DNA of 64,000 nt from Aphis gossypii (taxonomy: Eukaryota; Arthropoda; Insecta; Hemiptera; Aphididae), in assembly GCF_020184175.1 (NCBI RefSeq), contig NC_065531.1:80198604-80262603 (forward strand), given 5' to 3'. A program made the translations under genes and the position numbers. Below the pieces are notes generated by a model, which was not told the DNA's origin, ran no database searches, and saw only the letters and a list, made by a program, of their open reading frames with translations. Below are positions 52,701 to 64,000 of this stretch, piece after piece. Numbering within the stretch: the stretch's first letter is position 1; the number at the start of each line of letters is the position of its first letter.

Positions 52701-55700
52701 ACGTGAAGAGTATGATTATGTCGTTATTTGTCCATATCAAAAATTGGGAATGAATTCTGAATTTTATAATATCATTAAAAATATATATATTATATTTTAA
52801 CATTGGAGTTAAAAAAAAACAAAATAAAAAGCATTTTAATAGTTTTTGTTTCATAGTGTTAGAAAGAAATCGTGTGTTTCTTATTTGTTACGATATTTAA
52901 ATTTGTTTATACCTGTGATATTACAAACAAAGATTGAAAGATGTATAATAACTTTATATATTGTTATTAAGTGATGTGCAAATTATTTTTCAAATATGAT
53001 GATCGAAAAGTATAATTATAATTTATAGGTAGATTATTAATTTTATAAAAAGTAATTTTTATCTAGATTCTAGATGATTCATTGAATGCATTATTTCTTG
53101 AATTGTCAATTAATTATTTTAGTACAACAAAAATACTATTGATAACATATTATAATATTTTTTAAGATATTTCACTTGTCATTGTTTTAAGTTTTCACTG
53201 AGTTTTATTCAAATTTGTTCTTATATTTTTGCTTTGATGATTTATTATAAAGTACCTAAAAATGCCGATTCATTTTAATTAGTAAAAATGTTATAATATA
53301 AAAAAATAATATCTAATATATTCAAAATTCAATCTTGCTATGAAAAATGAATACTTAAAAAAAACAATTATTTTAATAATAATACGTATTACGATTTTAC
53401 AAATATTTAAATTATTATTAAAAAAAAAACATTAAGATTTTTTAATTTAGACTTTTCAAAAGAACAAACTAAGTATAATTTTTTAGCAAAAATATTCCTC
53501 TGAATGTGTTACCAGAGTATTTTCTCTAATAAAAGGTATTTTTGGAGACACAAAAAAAAATATATCTATATAAAAAATTACATCGTTGTAAAATTAGTAC
53601 AATAATACAAAAAACAAATAATAATTTTCTTTTTCGTGCTCTATAATAATACTTATCACGAATTTCGACTTTTATTGTTATGTATTTTAATACATCGGTT
53701 TTTATGTTTAAATGTTTGTATTCGATTTAATTGAGGAACAATACAAATCTCTATAATTAATATTGACAATGTCTTATTTAATTTTTTTATGTGATTTACA
53801 TTTGTGTTTCAGAGATCATTCAAACTGTATAATTCTATTTTTAACACTACAAAATAAATAGAATATAACGAAAATCAATTATAAACTCTGTATTATTATG
53901 TACACTCAACATTTATGTATGTATACACGTATATGTGTAGGCGTGTAGTGTTGTACATTGTGTAAACTGTATGAAGTAGTTTTAGTATTATGATCAAACT
54001 TAAAACTAAATTCTCTAAAACATATCAATTGGTAAGTTCGTTGTTATACAATTATTTAATTAATTTTGCCTACGTGAAAGACGACATGTTTCGCTTTTAA
54101 TACTATTTAGAGTTTTGGCAAGTTGAATAAAACGATAGGAAGACTTACAAAGGTTTTTTCCCTTTATCAGTTCATCCACATATTAATACTTATGAAATCT
54201 AATAAAAGCACTAAGAGCTGTGTGTTCACAACTCAACATCTATTCATTTAATATCAACGTTATTATTAAATATATAATATGTATGTAATTTGTTAGGAAT
54301 ACGGTTTTATTGTTTAATTATTTTATCGTTGATGATGTTTCAAAATAAGTAAGCGTAGAATATTTTTTAAACTCGATCAAAAATGTAATGTATACAATAT
54401 ACATGGCATATGTATTTAAAAAAGATCAGTTTGCTTAAGCGCTTAAAGTTTAACTTAATCAGTGATAATACTGTATGTTTATTAGCTTTACATAAAAAAG
54501 TTGTATTTTCCATAAAATATATTAAGCCTATTTATTTCCAATAAATGTATTGCTTAACATTTTTAAGAAATTTATTATATTTGTTATTAGGTATTTCTCA
54601 TTCAAAATAAAAATATAAATAGTTAAATTATTATTTTATTAACTAAGATTATTCATTTACAGCTGACAGATAAAAACGAATGTTTTAAGTTCTGTAAACT
54701 TAAACAACTATACATTTGCTTACTTGCTAAATGAGAATTTGATAATATAATAATATTAGGTAACTATAGACGAAAATTAATTATACATTTTTCAATTTTT
54801 TTTTTTTAAATTATAAAATATAATTTACTATAACACGTTCAATGTGAAATTGCTGCGTTTGACAAAGCATCTGGTTTTATGCCTGTTATTTGCTTGTTGT
54901 ACACATAAAAATAAAAAATAATGGGTTTATTCGTGCAATGTTCGATTATACACATTATGTCGTATGCCTACGTCATGTAACGCTCACGCACAAGTGGTTT
55001 ATATACATACAGTACTTGCGCGACTACAAAAAAAAAAAAAAATGCGTTCACTATAACCACATTTTCGAGTCGGTACAAATAACGGTACGTGTGAAAATCC
55101 TGGTTGATTTTAAGGGTTCGGAGCACTCGAAAAGTGTAATTTAAAAACAGCGAGGCTAACATATAAAGCTAACTGCTGAGAAAGAGATATTATGCTCAGC
55201 TGGGAATGTATATAACGTTCGCTTATTTATTTTACGCATGATAAACACGAGAACGCGTTTGATTCGCAATGGATTATTAATTGAATTTCGACATTTCGAA
55301 TTTTAATTACATCCATAGGTATCGAAAAACGAAATGCGATTACGCATAATAATCTAACGTTGTATAGCGTATGAATTTTCGGGAGCGAATTATAACCATA
55401 AACTATAACAATGTTTATGAAAACAATTTGTCAATTCGATATGTTTTACTAGACAATAGGCATAACCAACAATAAGCTAATAAAAATAATATTATGTACT
55501 ATAAAAGTTCGCGAAAAAGTTTGCAAATCGTACAAATGAAAATTAATTAATCGAACTTGTTTTAATATTGGAACTTAACAGGTATATAATATAATCGTTA
55601 CCTGTAATTAATTTTTAGTTTAACGCTGTCTTATACGAGCGCAGTAAATATGGAAATATAACTTGATGTTGTTATAATTAATTGATAAATAAGTATTCTC

Positions 55701-57000
55701 ACATGACTATACACAAATCGTGTTTAAGCGGCTTAAAATAAATATGTTTTCACTACACTTTACAGACAACATCGAATCTAGTGATTTCGAATTATAATAT
55801 GTACACATTTATTTATATAATTTATGTCACATCCAAACCGTAGTATTATTTTTTGGTTTAAGTCGAGCCACAATCATTTCGCATTGCGTAATTATACAAT
55901 ACGTTCAACATTTGGCTAAATGTTTAAATAAAAACTAAAACGAACTGATTATTTTCTATTTATTGGATGCACGAACTTTAAATTTAAAATTTTGGCATAA
56001 TAATTATTATTATAACAACTGAACATATATATATATATAATTAATGTAGTCGATAAAAAAAAAAAAAACACAGTGCGGAATTATTCAATAAAAGCCAATT
56101 TATTATTGCGGATAGTCTAGACCCAAATATATAGAGAATTTAAATAACACCATTCTGATAAAAAATGAAAAATCCAAATACTTGATGAATTAGTGTTATC
56201 TAACGATACTCGTTTATCATTATGTGATATGCAAATTACTGATCGTATACTGTTAATACGTGAATATATTCTCTAAAATTAAATCTTTTCTGCTAGCTGT
56301 AGTACTTGAGTACAATATAATGTTAATGTCGCCAATGTTTAAAAAAAAATGTTGAATAATATATGCGAGTATATAGTGCTAATGGTATAGCTGTCTACTA
56401 CGAATTATTCATGAACAATGAAAAACAAATAACTTTTTAAACCAAATTTCGTTTTTGCGATATAATTTGTTTGAAAATCTTTCAAGCGTTTTCTCGTTTT
56501 GGAACTACTAATAATAATAATAAATTTACTAAATCATTAATAATAGACCGTCGAATAAACTAAATTATAAAAAACGAAATTCGTTTAAAGAATAGGTAAA
56601 GTTTATTAGCTAGTTAATATATATTTTGGAACTCCATATGACGGAGCAAGTTCTGTTAAGTATAATAATTCAAGTATCTTTTTCGCAGAATTTTATCCAT
56701 ATTGTGTAATATTACGCAAAGCGAAGAAACTTTGTTTGGGAAATAAAGTACGATTTTACGAAGTGGATGAGAAAATTGTCCATTTCTCGAAAATAACGCG
56801 AAATGTGATGTAACATATGTTATTGTACTTATCATAATTATTGTCAGATACTTACCAGTTATTACTACCATAATAGAAATAGATTATCACGAGTTTGGTA
56901 ATACTCATACTGTATGAGTCATACAATAATATAAGACTACTTAGTTACGTACATTACCTGTATAGTAAGAACGAACGTTTTTCGTAAAATTAATTTAATG
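46701..57000. other. Long A+T-rich stretch without a recognised gene
   Basis: Presumed globin intron 1 or intergenic DNA. A CpG-containing patch at about 51075-51195 has a GTGTTCAAATGG core loosely like a Pol III B box; no A box or tail supports a SINE. Open frames here are short and lack splice or codon support. Confidence 0.35.
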
Positions 57001-57062
57001 GGATCCGTGACCGTAATATTATATTATCTACGTAAAAATGCTAATTTTTGTATAATCGTTCA

Positions 57063-57096
<34 letters not shown>
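57063..57096. repeat. (ATA)n trinucleotide repeat
   Basis: About 11 uninterrupted units. It creates the poly-isoleucine stretch in a chance plus-strand frame. Confidence 0.95.
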
Positions 57097-57097
<1 letters not shown>

Positions 57098-57159
57098 TGA
57101 AATATTCATATGGAAAAAAAAAGGGTGACAATAATGAATTATTTAAACATTACCGTAAA

Positions 57160-57760
57160 CAAACGGTTAGGGTCCATCAAAATCCATTACGTAAGGACAT
57201 AAGACCTTCGCAATGGACGTGTAAATCCGCCATGTATATTTCATGCACCTTTCGCGTCAACCCCAAATCGGAGAATTATTCATGATTCTTAAAGACACGA
57301 GTCCGTCGTGATACAATTGCACCGCGGCGGTAATATTAAATTACGATCGTTTAAACATTTTAGTCCCTTGTGGTGCGGTACGATATTGGCGATGTTATTA
57401 TTCTATACGATTATTATATATTATATGTGTTCCGAATAGTGTATAAAAGTGTACAGTCTACGTCATAAAAATAATATAATACAGTAGGAGGTACGCTTCT
57501 GGTTACGAAAACGCGTAATTGTTGTAGAATTCCTTTGGAACCGATAAACGTCCGCCGTGAGTATATAATTATTGTAAATATAGTGATGCTCGTGCGATTT
57601 TACCGCATAGTGCGCGTAAAATATTTAAGAATAACATTATAGCACACATAGTGTGTCTGAAAGGTATGTAATATATTTTAAACTCAGTTCCAATGTAAAG
57701 TTACCGATTCCGCCGCAGGTATTTTAGTTTATATTATATACGTTTTGTTGATATAGTGTA
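57160..57760. promoter_or_regulatory. CpG-richer patch, possible promoter
   Basis: CG dinucleotides are frequent compared with the flanks. A TATAAAAG sequence at about 57443 (plus strand) is followed by an ACAGTCTACG stretch, but no downstream coding exon supports a promoter. Confidence 0.2.
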
Positions 57761-58576
57761 GAATAGATATTATGTTGTATCACCGCAATCATATAGCCGT
57801 CACTCGTCGAAATACCATCAAACAAGTTTCTTAACTAAATAAATAATTCGTATGGCTGTTGTGTTATTGTAATGTATACAATTAATTCCATTGTTATTCA
57901 TGTGCAGTATAAAGCACCATCATAAACACCAAAGTCCATCGATATCGTTTTTTTTCGTAGGAATCGTGCTATTATGATTTGAAAAAAAAATACATAGATA
58001 GAGGTCCTAACTCCCCCCTCCAAAATTATGTGACCCACTTGTCCAAACTACCTGTCAACAAACAGGGTGCATCCGTTAACAGAGTTAAACATGTGTATAC
58101 TATATAACTTGTATTTAAACTTCGTTCTATTTTCGACAGGTATTGTTTACGATGGAAGATCAAAACCGTAAAAAATTGTGTTTTGTTTTTCACATAACAC
58201 TGGTTCAAACAAAACAAAGGTTTATAAAAATTTAAAGAAGAAAGTTTCAAGTTCAACGTCTCCTTCCCCGTGTGAATACATATACTAGTAATATTATTTT
58301 TATTACTTACTCCAAAGTTTACGTTCGATTATCGTTATTTTTGTTCATGTTTTTGGTTAAGGAAAACAATAAGTAAAGATGACTATTCTCAGTTCGCGGC
58401 ATTTACTTAAATCAGTATTTAGTAGCTATATTCTATACTCGAAACAACAGCATTAAATATTTTCCAGAATCCAGCAATAAAAGTAATCTTAACATAAATA
58501 CCTACGCATTTTAATGTATATTATTTCTAGGTAAATGTATCCTGCAACAACTATGAATTTAAAATTATTTATAAAG

Positions 58577-58630
<54 letters not shown>

Positions 58631-59240
58631 ATTTATAAGTAAGCTTTTTTTATGTGGATCATAATATAATAACTAAATTTTAAATTTATTGTGATCACAT
58701 AATAATACAACATGTTTTAATTTTTCATTGAACTTATTTAAGTCGTAAACAAAATCAAAGGTTATTTCATACTTAAGCTAGTTATACTGTTTAAAATTTT
58801 AATGATCAAATAATAATATTTTTTTTTCGTGAAGAAATATTCTTAATAATATGTAACAGTAAATAATCATAAAATAAAGATTTATTCATGGAAATGACTT
58901 TGTGCCAGTTTTGTCTTTAAGTTGAATATTATTGTACAACATCTGCAGCCAATTTAAGAAATAAAAATAAAAATAAATTAATATTTATTGTTATTTATAA
59001 AATTGTACTGTCGAAAATAAAAGTGCAATATCAAATATTATGTACGTATACGAGTAATTACAATTACTAAAAATCATACGACAAAGTCTTCGATAAAATA
59101 AGAATACATACACAAAATATTAACTAATTTTGTCGGATTGTTGCGAACAAACTGATTGGTAACACGAATACTTTTTAAATGTCTCTTAGCGATGTACAGT
59201 GTTATAAGTTAGGAAATGAATGACCCAGTAACACGTTCTC
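57761..59240. other. A+T-rich stretch, no gene recognised
   Basis: It contains a TA microsatellite (58580-58625). I see no credible exon. Confidence 0.4.
58580..58625. repeat. (AT)n microsatellite, about 46 bp
   Basis: An uninterrupted AT dinucleotide run. Confidence 0.95.
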
Positions 59241-59319
59241 AGAGTGTACACAAAATATAGTTTCACGGACTTCCATCATAGTTATCATAATAATATAATC
59301 AAAGCAACTTACTTACTCT

Positions 59320-59700
59320 CAACTATTGTTGTTGAAAACAAACCACCACCCCTTTCCCCCGTAGTTTTCTCGCGATGTAAGTCGTGCCGCTATTGCTGCA
59401 GCGGTTGTACTTGTATAGAGCACACCCCTCGACGCCGAAAAACATTAAAGTTAACCCGACCAAGGGTTTTACTAAGCCACGTGAATCACCAGTAAATTGC
59501 ACGTCGCGTATATTCATAGAGCTCGTCCAGCCAATCACAAATTATTGTTGTATTATTCACTACAAAAACCTATTTTCAGCGAGTTCAATCAACGATAATA
59601 ACTATTATTTCGACATTGAAACGCACTATGGCCACGCACACTCATGACGCAGTCACGGCCGACGTCGACGAATGACTATTAAATTTCCGCGAGATCGATT
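59320..59700. promoter_or_regulatory. CpG-richer patch, possible 5' exon or promoter
   Basis: Open on both strands by composition (low A+T). A consensus minus-strand donor GTAAGT lies at about 59302-59311 next to it. The frames on either strand do not resemble a known protein. It could be an untranslated first exon on the minus strand. Confidence 0.2.
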
Positions 59701-62390
59701 CGATTCGTTTTGAATTGCATTTAAAGCTGCAGACATATAGCCATTAACAGACTAATAACTAGGGCTTGTAAAGCATAGTATGCTTCTTTTTATTTTATAT
59801 ATAATATATGAGATAGAAATCTAATTTTTATGTATACATTTATTTCACGTCACTCTGATTCCAATTAATAAACAATTTATTTTTGTTTTTTTTTTTTTAG
59901 TTATTTTAACTGTAAAATTGTTATATATTTACTATGCTAGGTACTATAGTTAATAAAACATTGAATTAATAAGAAACGTAAAAACCCAGAATGCGATGTA
60001 GGCATTGGATTATTATTGTTTTCGTTAACGGCTTTTTTATTTAATATATTAAACATTTAAACGTAGGTATATAGATTATCGATCTTCATATTATAGCAAG
60101 CAGTATCTATACAATCAATATGCCTATAACATCGTTATCGACCATTTCAAAATTTAGGATTTAGTTTTGTAATTTAAAACCTCTTGTATGAAATATTCAC
60201 CAATTAATTCAGTAGATGTAGAGAGTCGTTTTCTATGTACCTATAAAAATATTCTGTCCGATAATATAGAGTCAGTTTCACTACTACGAACTAGAGAAAT
60301 ACATGGACCTAATTAATTTTTTTTTTTAAATTTTAATTAATTTTTTTTATTTATTTTTTATAACTAGTTCGTGTTATTTTTGGTCATGTTTTTTTTTGCT
60401 AATTTTTAAAATTAAATATACTTCTTTTTTTATTTTTTAAAAAAATCGTTTGCTATTTTTAGTTGCTTACTATGCTTTGAAATCCGAGCCTAACTGTTCT
60501 GAATTTCACTTCAGATTTCATTTTACTGTAATTTGTTAATATCCAAAGTAATATTTCACTATACTATTGATTACATTTTGGTTACATTTTAAATTTTTGA
60601 TAATTTTTAAGTTAATTATTATATTTTATAAAAGTTCTAAATTATAATGTGATTAAAAAAAATCATAAAGCTAAAATTTATACGAGTAATATAGGATAAA
60701 ATGAAAAAAAAAAGAATATCCTGTAAAACCCAGTAAAAAAGTAGGTCAACACCAATACATATTAAAAAATTAAAAACATTTGCAAACAATATTTCGTAAT
60801 AATAGGTATTATGTATAGTTTGCATATTTTTGTAAGTTATTTGTTCTCAAAATTGTATTATTGAATTGTTTAAAATAAATAAAACTTTTACTTTGGCCAT
60901 ATTGAAACTAAGTCAACCCAAATCTTTGAATACTGCAGTTATATTAAAAAAACTATCAACAACTCTTGATGAAAACTTTATCTATTATGGCTCATCCTCT
61001 CGTAAAGAGGTTTTGATTTTTCTTATATTTAACATTTAATATAAATGTATATAAGTTATTGAGTTAACATTATGACATTGATTCTGGTGACCGAAAAAAT
61101 ACGAAGTAATCGTATATAACAAAAACTGAATACAATGTACTATTATTATAGTACTATAATATATAGATTGCTACCACATATATTTAATGCTTTGTACTTT
61201 GAAATCAATTTTCAAATGACTTTATAAAGTTACCAAACAAAATTTTAAAATTCAAATTTATTTGATATCTACCAAACACAAAGTGAATATATGAAAACAT
61301 AAAAGTATATAACTTTTGTAAAGTATGAGCTCAATGATAGCGTACGTTGAAGAATGACTGAGTTTTTTTTATATATTGATTACAACTGGAAACGATAAAA
61401 ATTAATTAAAAAAACCAATTGATTTAATGAAAAAAAAAGTTTTTTTTTTGTTTACAAAAATATTTTATTTTTCTATTTTTTATCACGCGACTTACCTATG
61501 TGTGCATTGAAGTGTAATTGTAATTTTCGTAATACTTATACGTTTTGTACTTTTAAGTTTAGAGAATTTATTATAATAGTAATTGAAACGTGCAAAGAAT
61601 TGTATGCACTTGCGTATAAGTTTTGAGAGAAACTCAGACTTAATGATGCCACAGAAATAACACGTACCTACTGCAGTTTTCAACATGGCTAATCCAATAT
61701 AATGGTATTGGAACACAATTTAAAAAATTACAATTCATCTCCACACGTTCGTTCAATACACCATAATAACTGACGAACATCCGTTTATTCATTATCGTTA
61801 TTATTATTATTGTTTTACATTGCGAGACTTCAAACACGTATCCTGCAGGTAGCTTGGACACGTCTAGTTAAAATTTAAATCATCAACAAAACAAAACACA
61901 TTCGCCACATCGGCTACGGTTCCGCGTATTAAATATTATTATTAATCATAACGCAATATTATTATTGTGATATATCTTCGCGACAGGTACTGTGTATCGA
62001 TTATTCATTCTATTTATGTATATATTATGTTATCTACGTATATATATATATATTATATATGTAGCCATGTAGGTGAGTTCTCCGCCGATCGCTACGATTT
62101 CCGTTTTCAACCCTCCGCCCAAGAATTGATTCGATATGATGTATTATAATATAATAGTATATATTATCACTACCATATATAAACGTGGGCACCACGACAT
62201 GTACATACAATATTATATCGATTTTTTCGATATCAGAAAATTATTTTCACCTCTTGCACAGGATGATTATTTTATTGGCCAACACTCAACACTTGTTATT
62301 TAAAAATGTATGAACGTATTTGAAAATATTTTTTTTACATAATTTTCAATCAAAATAAAACAATATATATATTTTAATTATGTTTTTAAA
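59701..62390. other. A+T-rich stretch, no gene recognised
   Basis: The strongest signal is a consensus minus-strand donor at about 61492-61497 (ATAG|GTAAGT) behind a short open frame. The frame does not resemble globin helices A and B, though its phase would fit exon 2. Confidence 0.35.
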
Positions 62391-62392
62391 CT

Positions 62393-62722
62393 TTGTTATT
62401 TTTTTTTAATGACAACATGCATTTTTAATTTCATATCCAGAAGTAGAACATTTTTCGGAGTATTTCAATACTACATAAGAATCTAAATTCGGACAAGACG
62501 TAGTTTATGAGTTATAATTTTTTGAAGTATAGATTACCAAAATAGAGCGATAAGAGTGATATCCTACAAAATATTGAATTACGGCTCCGCGGTCATCTAA
62601 AATTTAAATACTAACAACTCATGAACTACTCGTCTGAATTTCGATTTTTATGTACCAAAATACTTCTCAAAATATTCTGCTTCGGAACGTTAAATATGTA
62701 TGTCGTCATTTAAAAAAGGAAA
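62393..62722. mobile_element. Foldback/MITE-like element with about 120-nt inverted arms
   Basis: The left arm (about 62399-62520) and right arm (about 62600-62722) are imperfect reverse complements along their whole length. Matched landmarks are TTAATGACAACATGC with GACGTCATTT-side sequence, CCAGAAGTAGAAC with CTGCTTCGG, GGAGTATTTC with AAATACTTCTC, AAATTCGGACAAGACGTAG with CTACTCGTCTGAATTT, and TTTATGAGTT with AACTCATGAA. The spacer of about 80 bp holds no coding sequence. Exact ends and target duplication could not be fixed. Confidence 0.75.
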
Positions 62723-64000
62723 ACTTAGAACGTTTCGACGATCACAATTATTTAAAGTAAAACATTTTAAAACACATTAATACATTTTGAAATAATGAGT
62801 GTTGTTCAATAAAAGAAACACCCAGTACGATACTCAAAAAAGCCTGGCTATAGAATTCGAAAAACATTTTGTCGGCACGGTGCCATATTATTATATTATA
62901 TTGTATTGATGCGCCCGTTGAATTATGTAGTTATGTCATCGCATCCCGTTTTCGCATTATTGTACCGATCTTTTTGAGTGGGTAATTCAGCTGGATTTAA
63001 ACGTTAGACCCTAAAGTCAGGAGAGTCAAGTTGTACATAATATACATATAAACGCGCTTCCGCACAATCAGCAGTGTGAGTTAAAAATTCAAAACACACA
63101 GAAAATAGATTTATATGTATTATAATATAATATTATCTATAATTATGCGTAGACTATTTGAAAATAATAAAGAAAAAAAATAATGATATTAAATTTTTTA
63201 TATAATATTATAGTCGTACGGAACAACAGATTTTTTTTTATCTTAGGAAAAACTACGATGCACACGTTTTCCGTTCCGACCTTATTTCGCTTTTCTCGGA
63301 AACGCTGTCATTGTTTGGACGTGCTTGAGAAAAAAAACTAAACTATAATTCACTAGACGCAAATACCACGTTTGAAGAGTCAAGTGTTATTTACTCGTCG
63401 TCGTCGTCATCGACATCATACATGTATATGCGTATACCACGGTCGTGGTTATATAAAGTGCCCGAGTACTCTTTATAATATATTATATCCCTTCGGCGTC
63501 GACGACGCGTGCAAATAGCTTTTACACAACATCGTTCTAACCTAACGTGGTGCATATTATTATAATCGGTCGAGGTCAGTCTCAAAACCTCACTTGCCTC
63601 CGGTTGGCCCTATTGTTGCACAGTCTCGTCAGCACATCTTATTAAATTGCGAAAACGGCAATAAAATATTAATATAACAACTCAAAATATCTTATTTGTG
63701 TATACAAAATGGGTACAAGAGAGTTGTGATATAATTAGCTTTACTAGGCAGTACAGGACCGGAAGTTTGTACGCTACAGCGGAGTCCCACACATAAGTTT
63801 CGAGTGACGCGTTATTAATTCTGGCCACTCGTCTTCTTCGAGAATAAAAATAAAATAAATAATGAAAGTTACACATCATAATTAAACGATTAGGCAAATG
63901 CGAGTGTAATAAATAAAATATGATATTAATATTTTAATGGTTATGGTATATGTATTATTATGACGATTTAGGTAGGTACACCAGAACACGAGACTTCCAA
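62723..64000. other. Partly CpG-rich stretch at the window end, no gene recognised
   Basis: CG dinucleotides are frequent at about 62880-63650, including a short CGT run (63393-63407) and GGCGTCGACGACGCG near 63490. A minus-strand donor-like GTGAGG lies near 63588. It could be a promoter or untranslated exon of a minus-strand gene such as the globin, but no coding exon is identifiable. Confidence 0.25.

Noticed and set aside
56998..57285. Plus-strand frame with a poly-isoleucine stretch
   Set aside because: The stretch is produced by the (ATA)n microsatellite; no homology or splice context.
59244..59647. Overlapping open frames on both strands at 59.2-59.6 kb
   Set aside because: Openness comes from the CpG-richer composition; none resembles a protein family.
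61492..61861. Strong minus-strand donor behind an open frame, in the phase needed by globin exon 2
   Set aside because: The frame lacks any feature of globin helices A and B; kept only as a possible untranslated exon.

Overview
The window looks like nuclear DNA from an insect, most likely an aphid or a close hemipteran relative. This is an inference from the very high A+T content, small exons with GT-AG introns of 62 bp to over 9 kb, decayed transposons (a hAT-type MITE, a foldback element, a Jockey-like LINE tail) and a relic resembling an arthropod cuticular protein. No bacterial or viral gene organisation is seen. Most long open frames are chance; the real genes show up only as short exons whose reading phases fit together.

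Layout: both recognisable genes lie on the minus strand, head to tail. (1) About 32.01 kb down to 1.05 kb: a gene in 11 coding exons for a lysine/glutamate/asparagine-rich, mostly helical, coiled-coil protein of about 504 residues. I do not recognise it as a named family. The exons were linked by splice sites and codon phase; every junction fits except one (10.2 kb to 5.4 kb), which needs a second donor 4 nt downstream or a missed exon. (2) About 42.28 kb down to 32.54 kb: exons 2 and 3 of a globin gene, with CD1 Phe, E7 His and F8 His, and introns at the two classical ancestral positions, B12.2 and G7.0. Exon 1 (helices A and most of B) was not found and may lie beyond 64 kb.

The globin stop codon and the first coding-gene ATG of the coiled-coil gene are only about 550 bp apart, separated by a TA microsatellite. 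The coiled-coil gene's first recognised exon has a strong 3' splice site upstream of its ATG, so an upstream exon, perhaps inside or beyond the globin gene, is likely.

The rest is intron or upstream non-coding DNA: microsatellites, a 42-nt A tract, a 200-bp hAT MITE at 44.1 kb with an 8-bp target duplication, a roughly 330-bp foldback at 62.4 kb, a stop-riddled LINE 3' end at 39.2-39.7 kb, a relic resembling an RR-type cuticular protein at 28.7 kb, and CpG-rich patches (15.5-16.0, 46.1-46.7, 57.2-57.7, 59.3-59.7, 62.9-63.6 kb) that may be promoters or untranslated first exons. The two genes have no evident functional link. I saw no tRNA, rRNA or CRISPR array.
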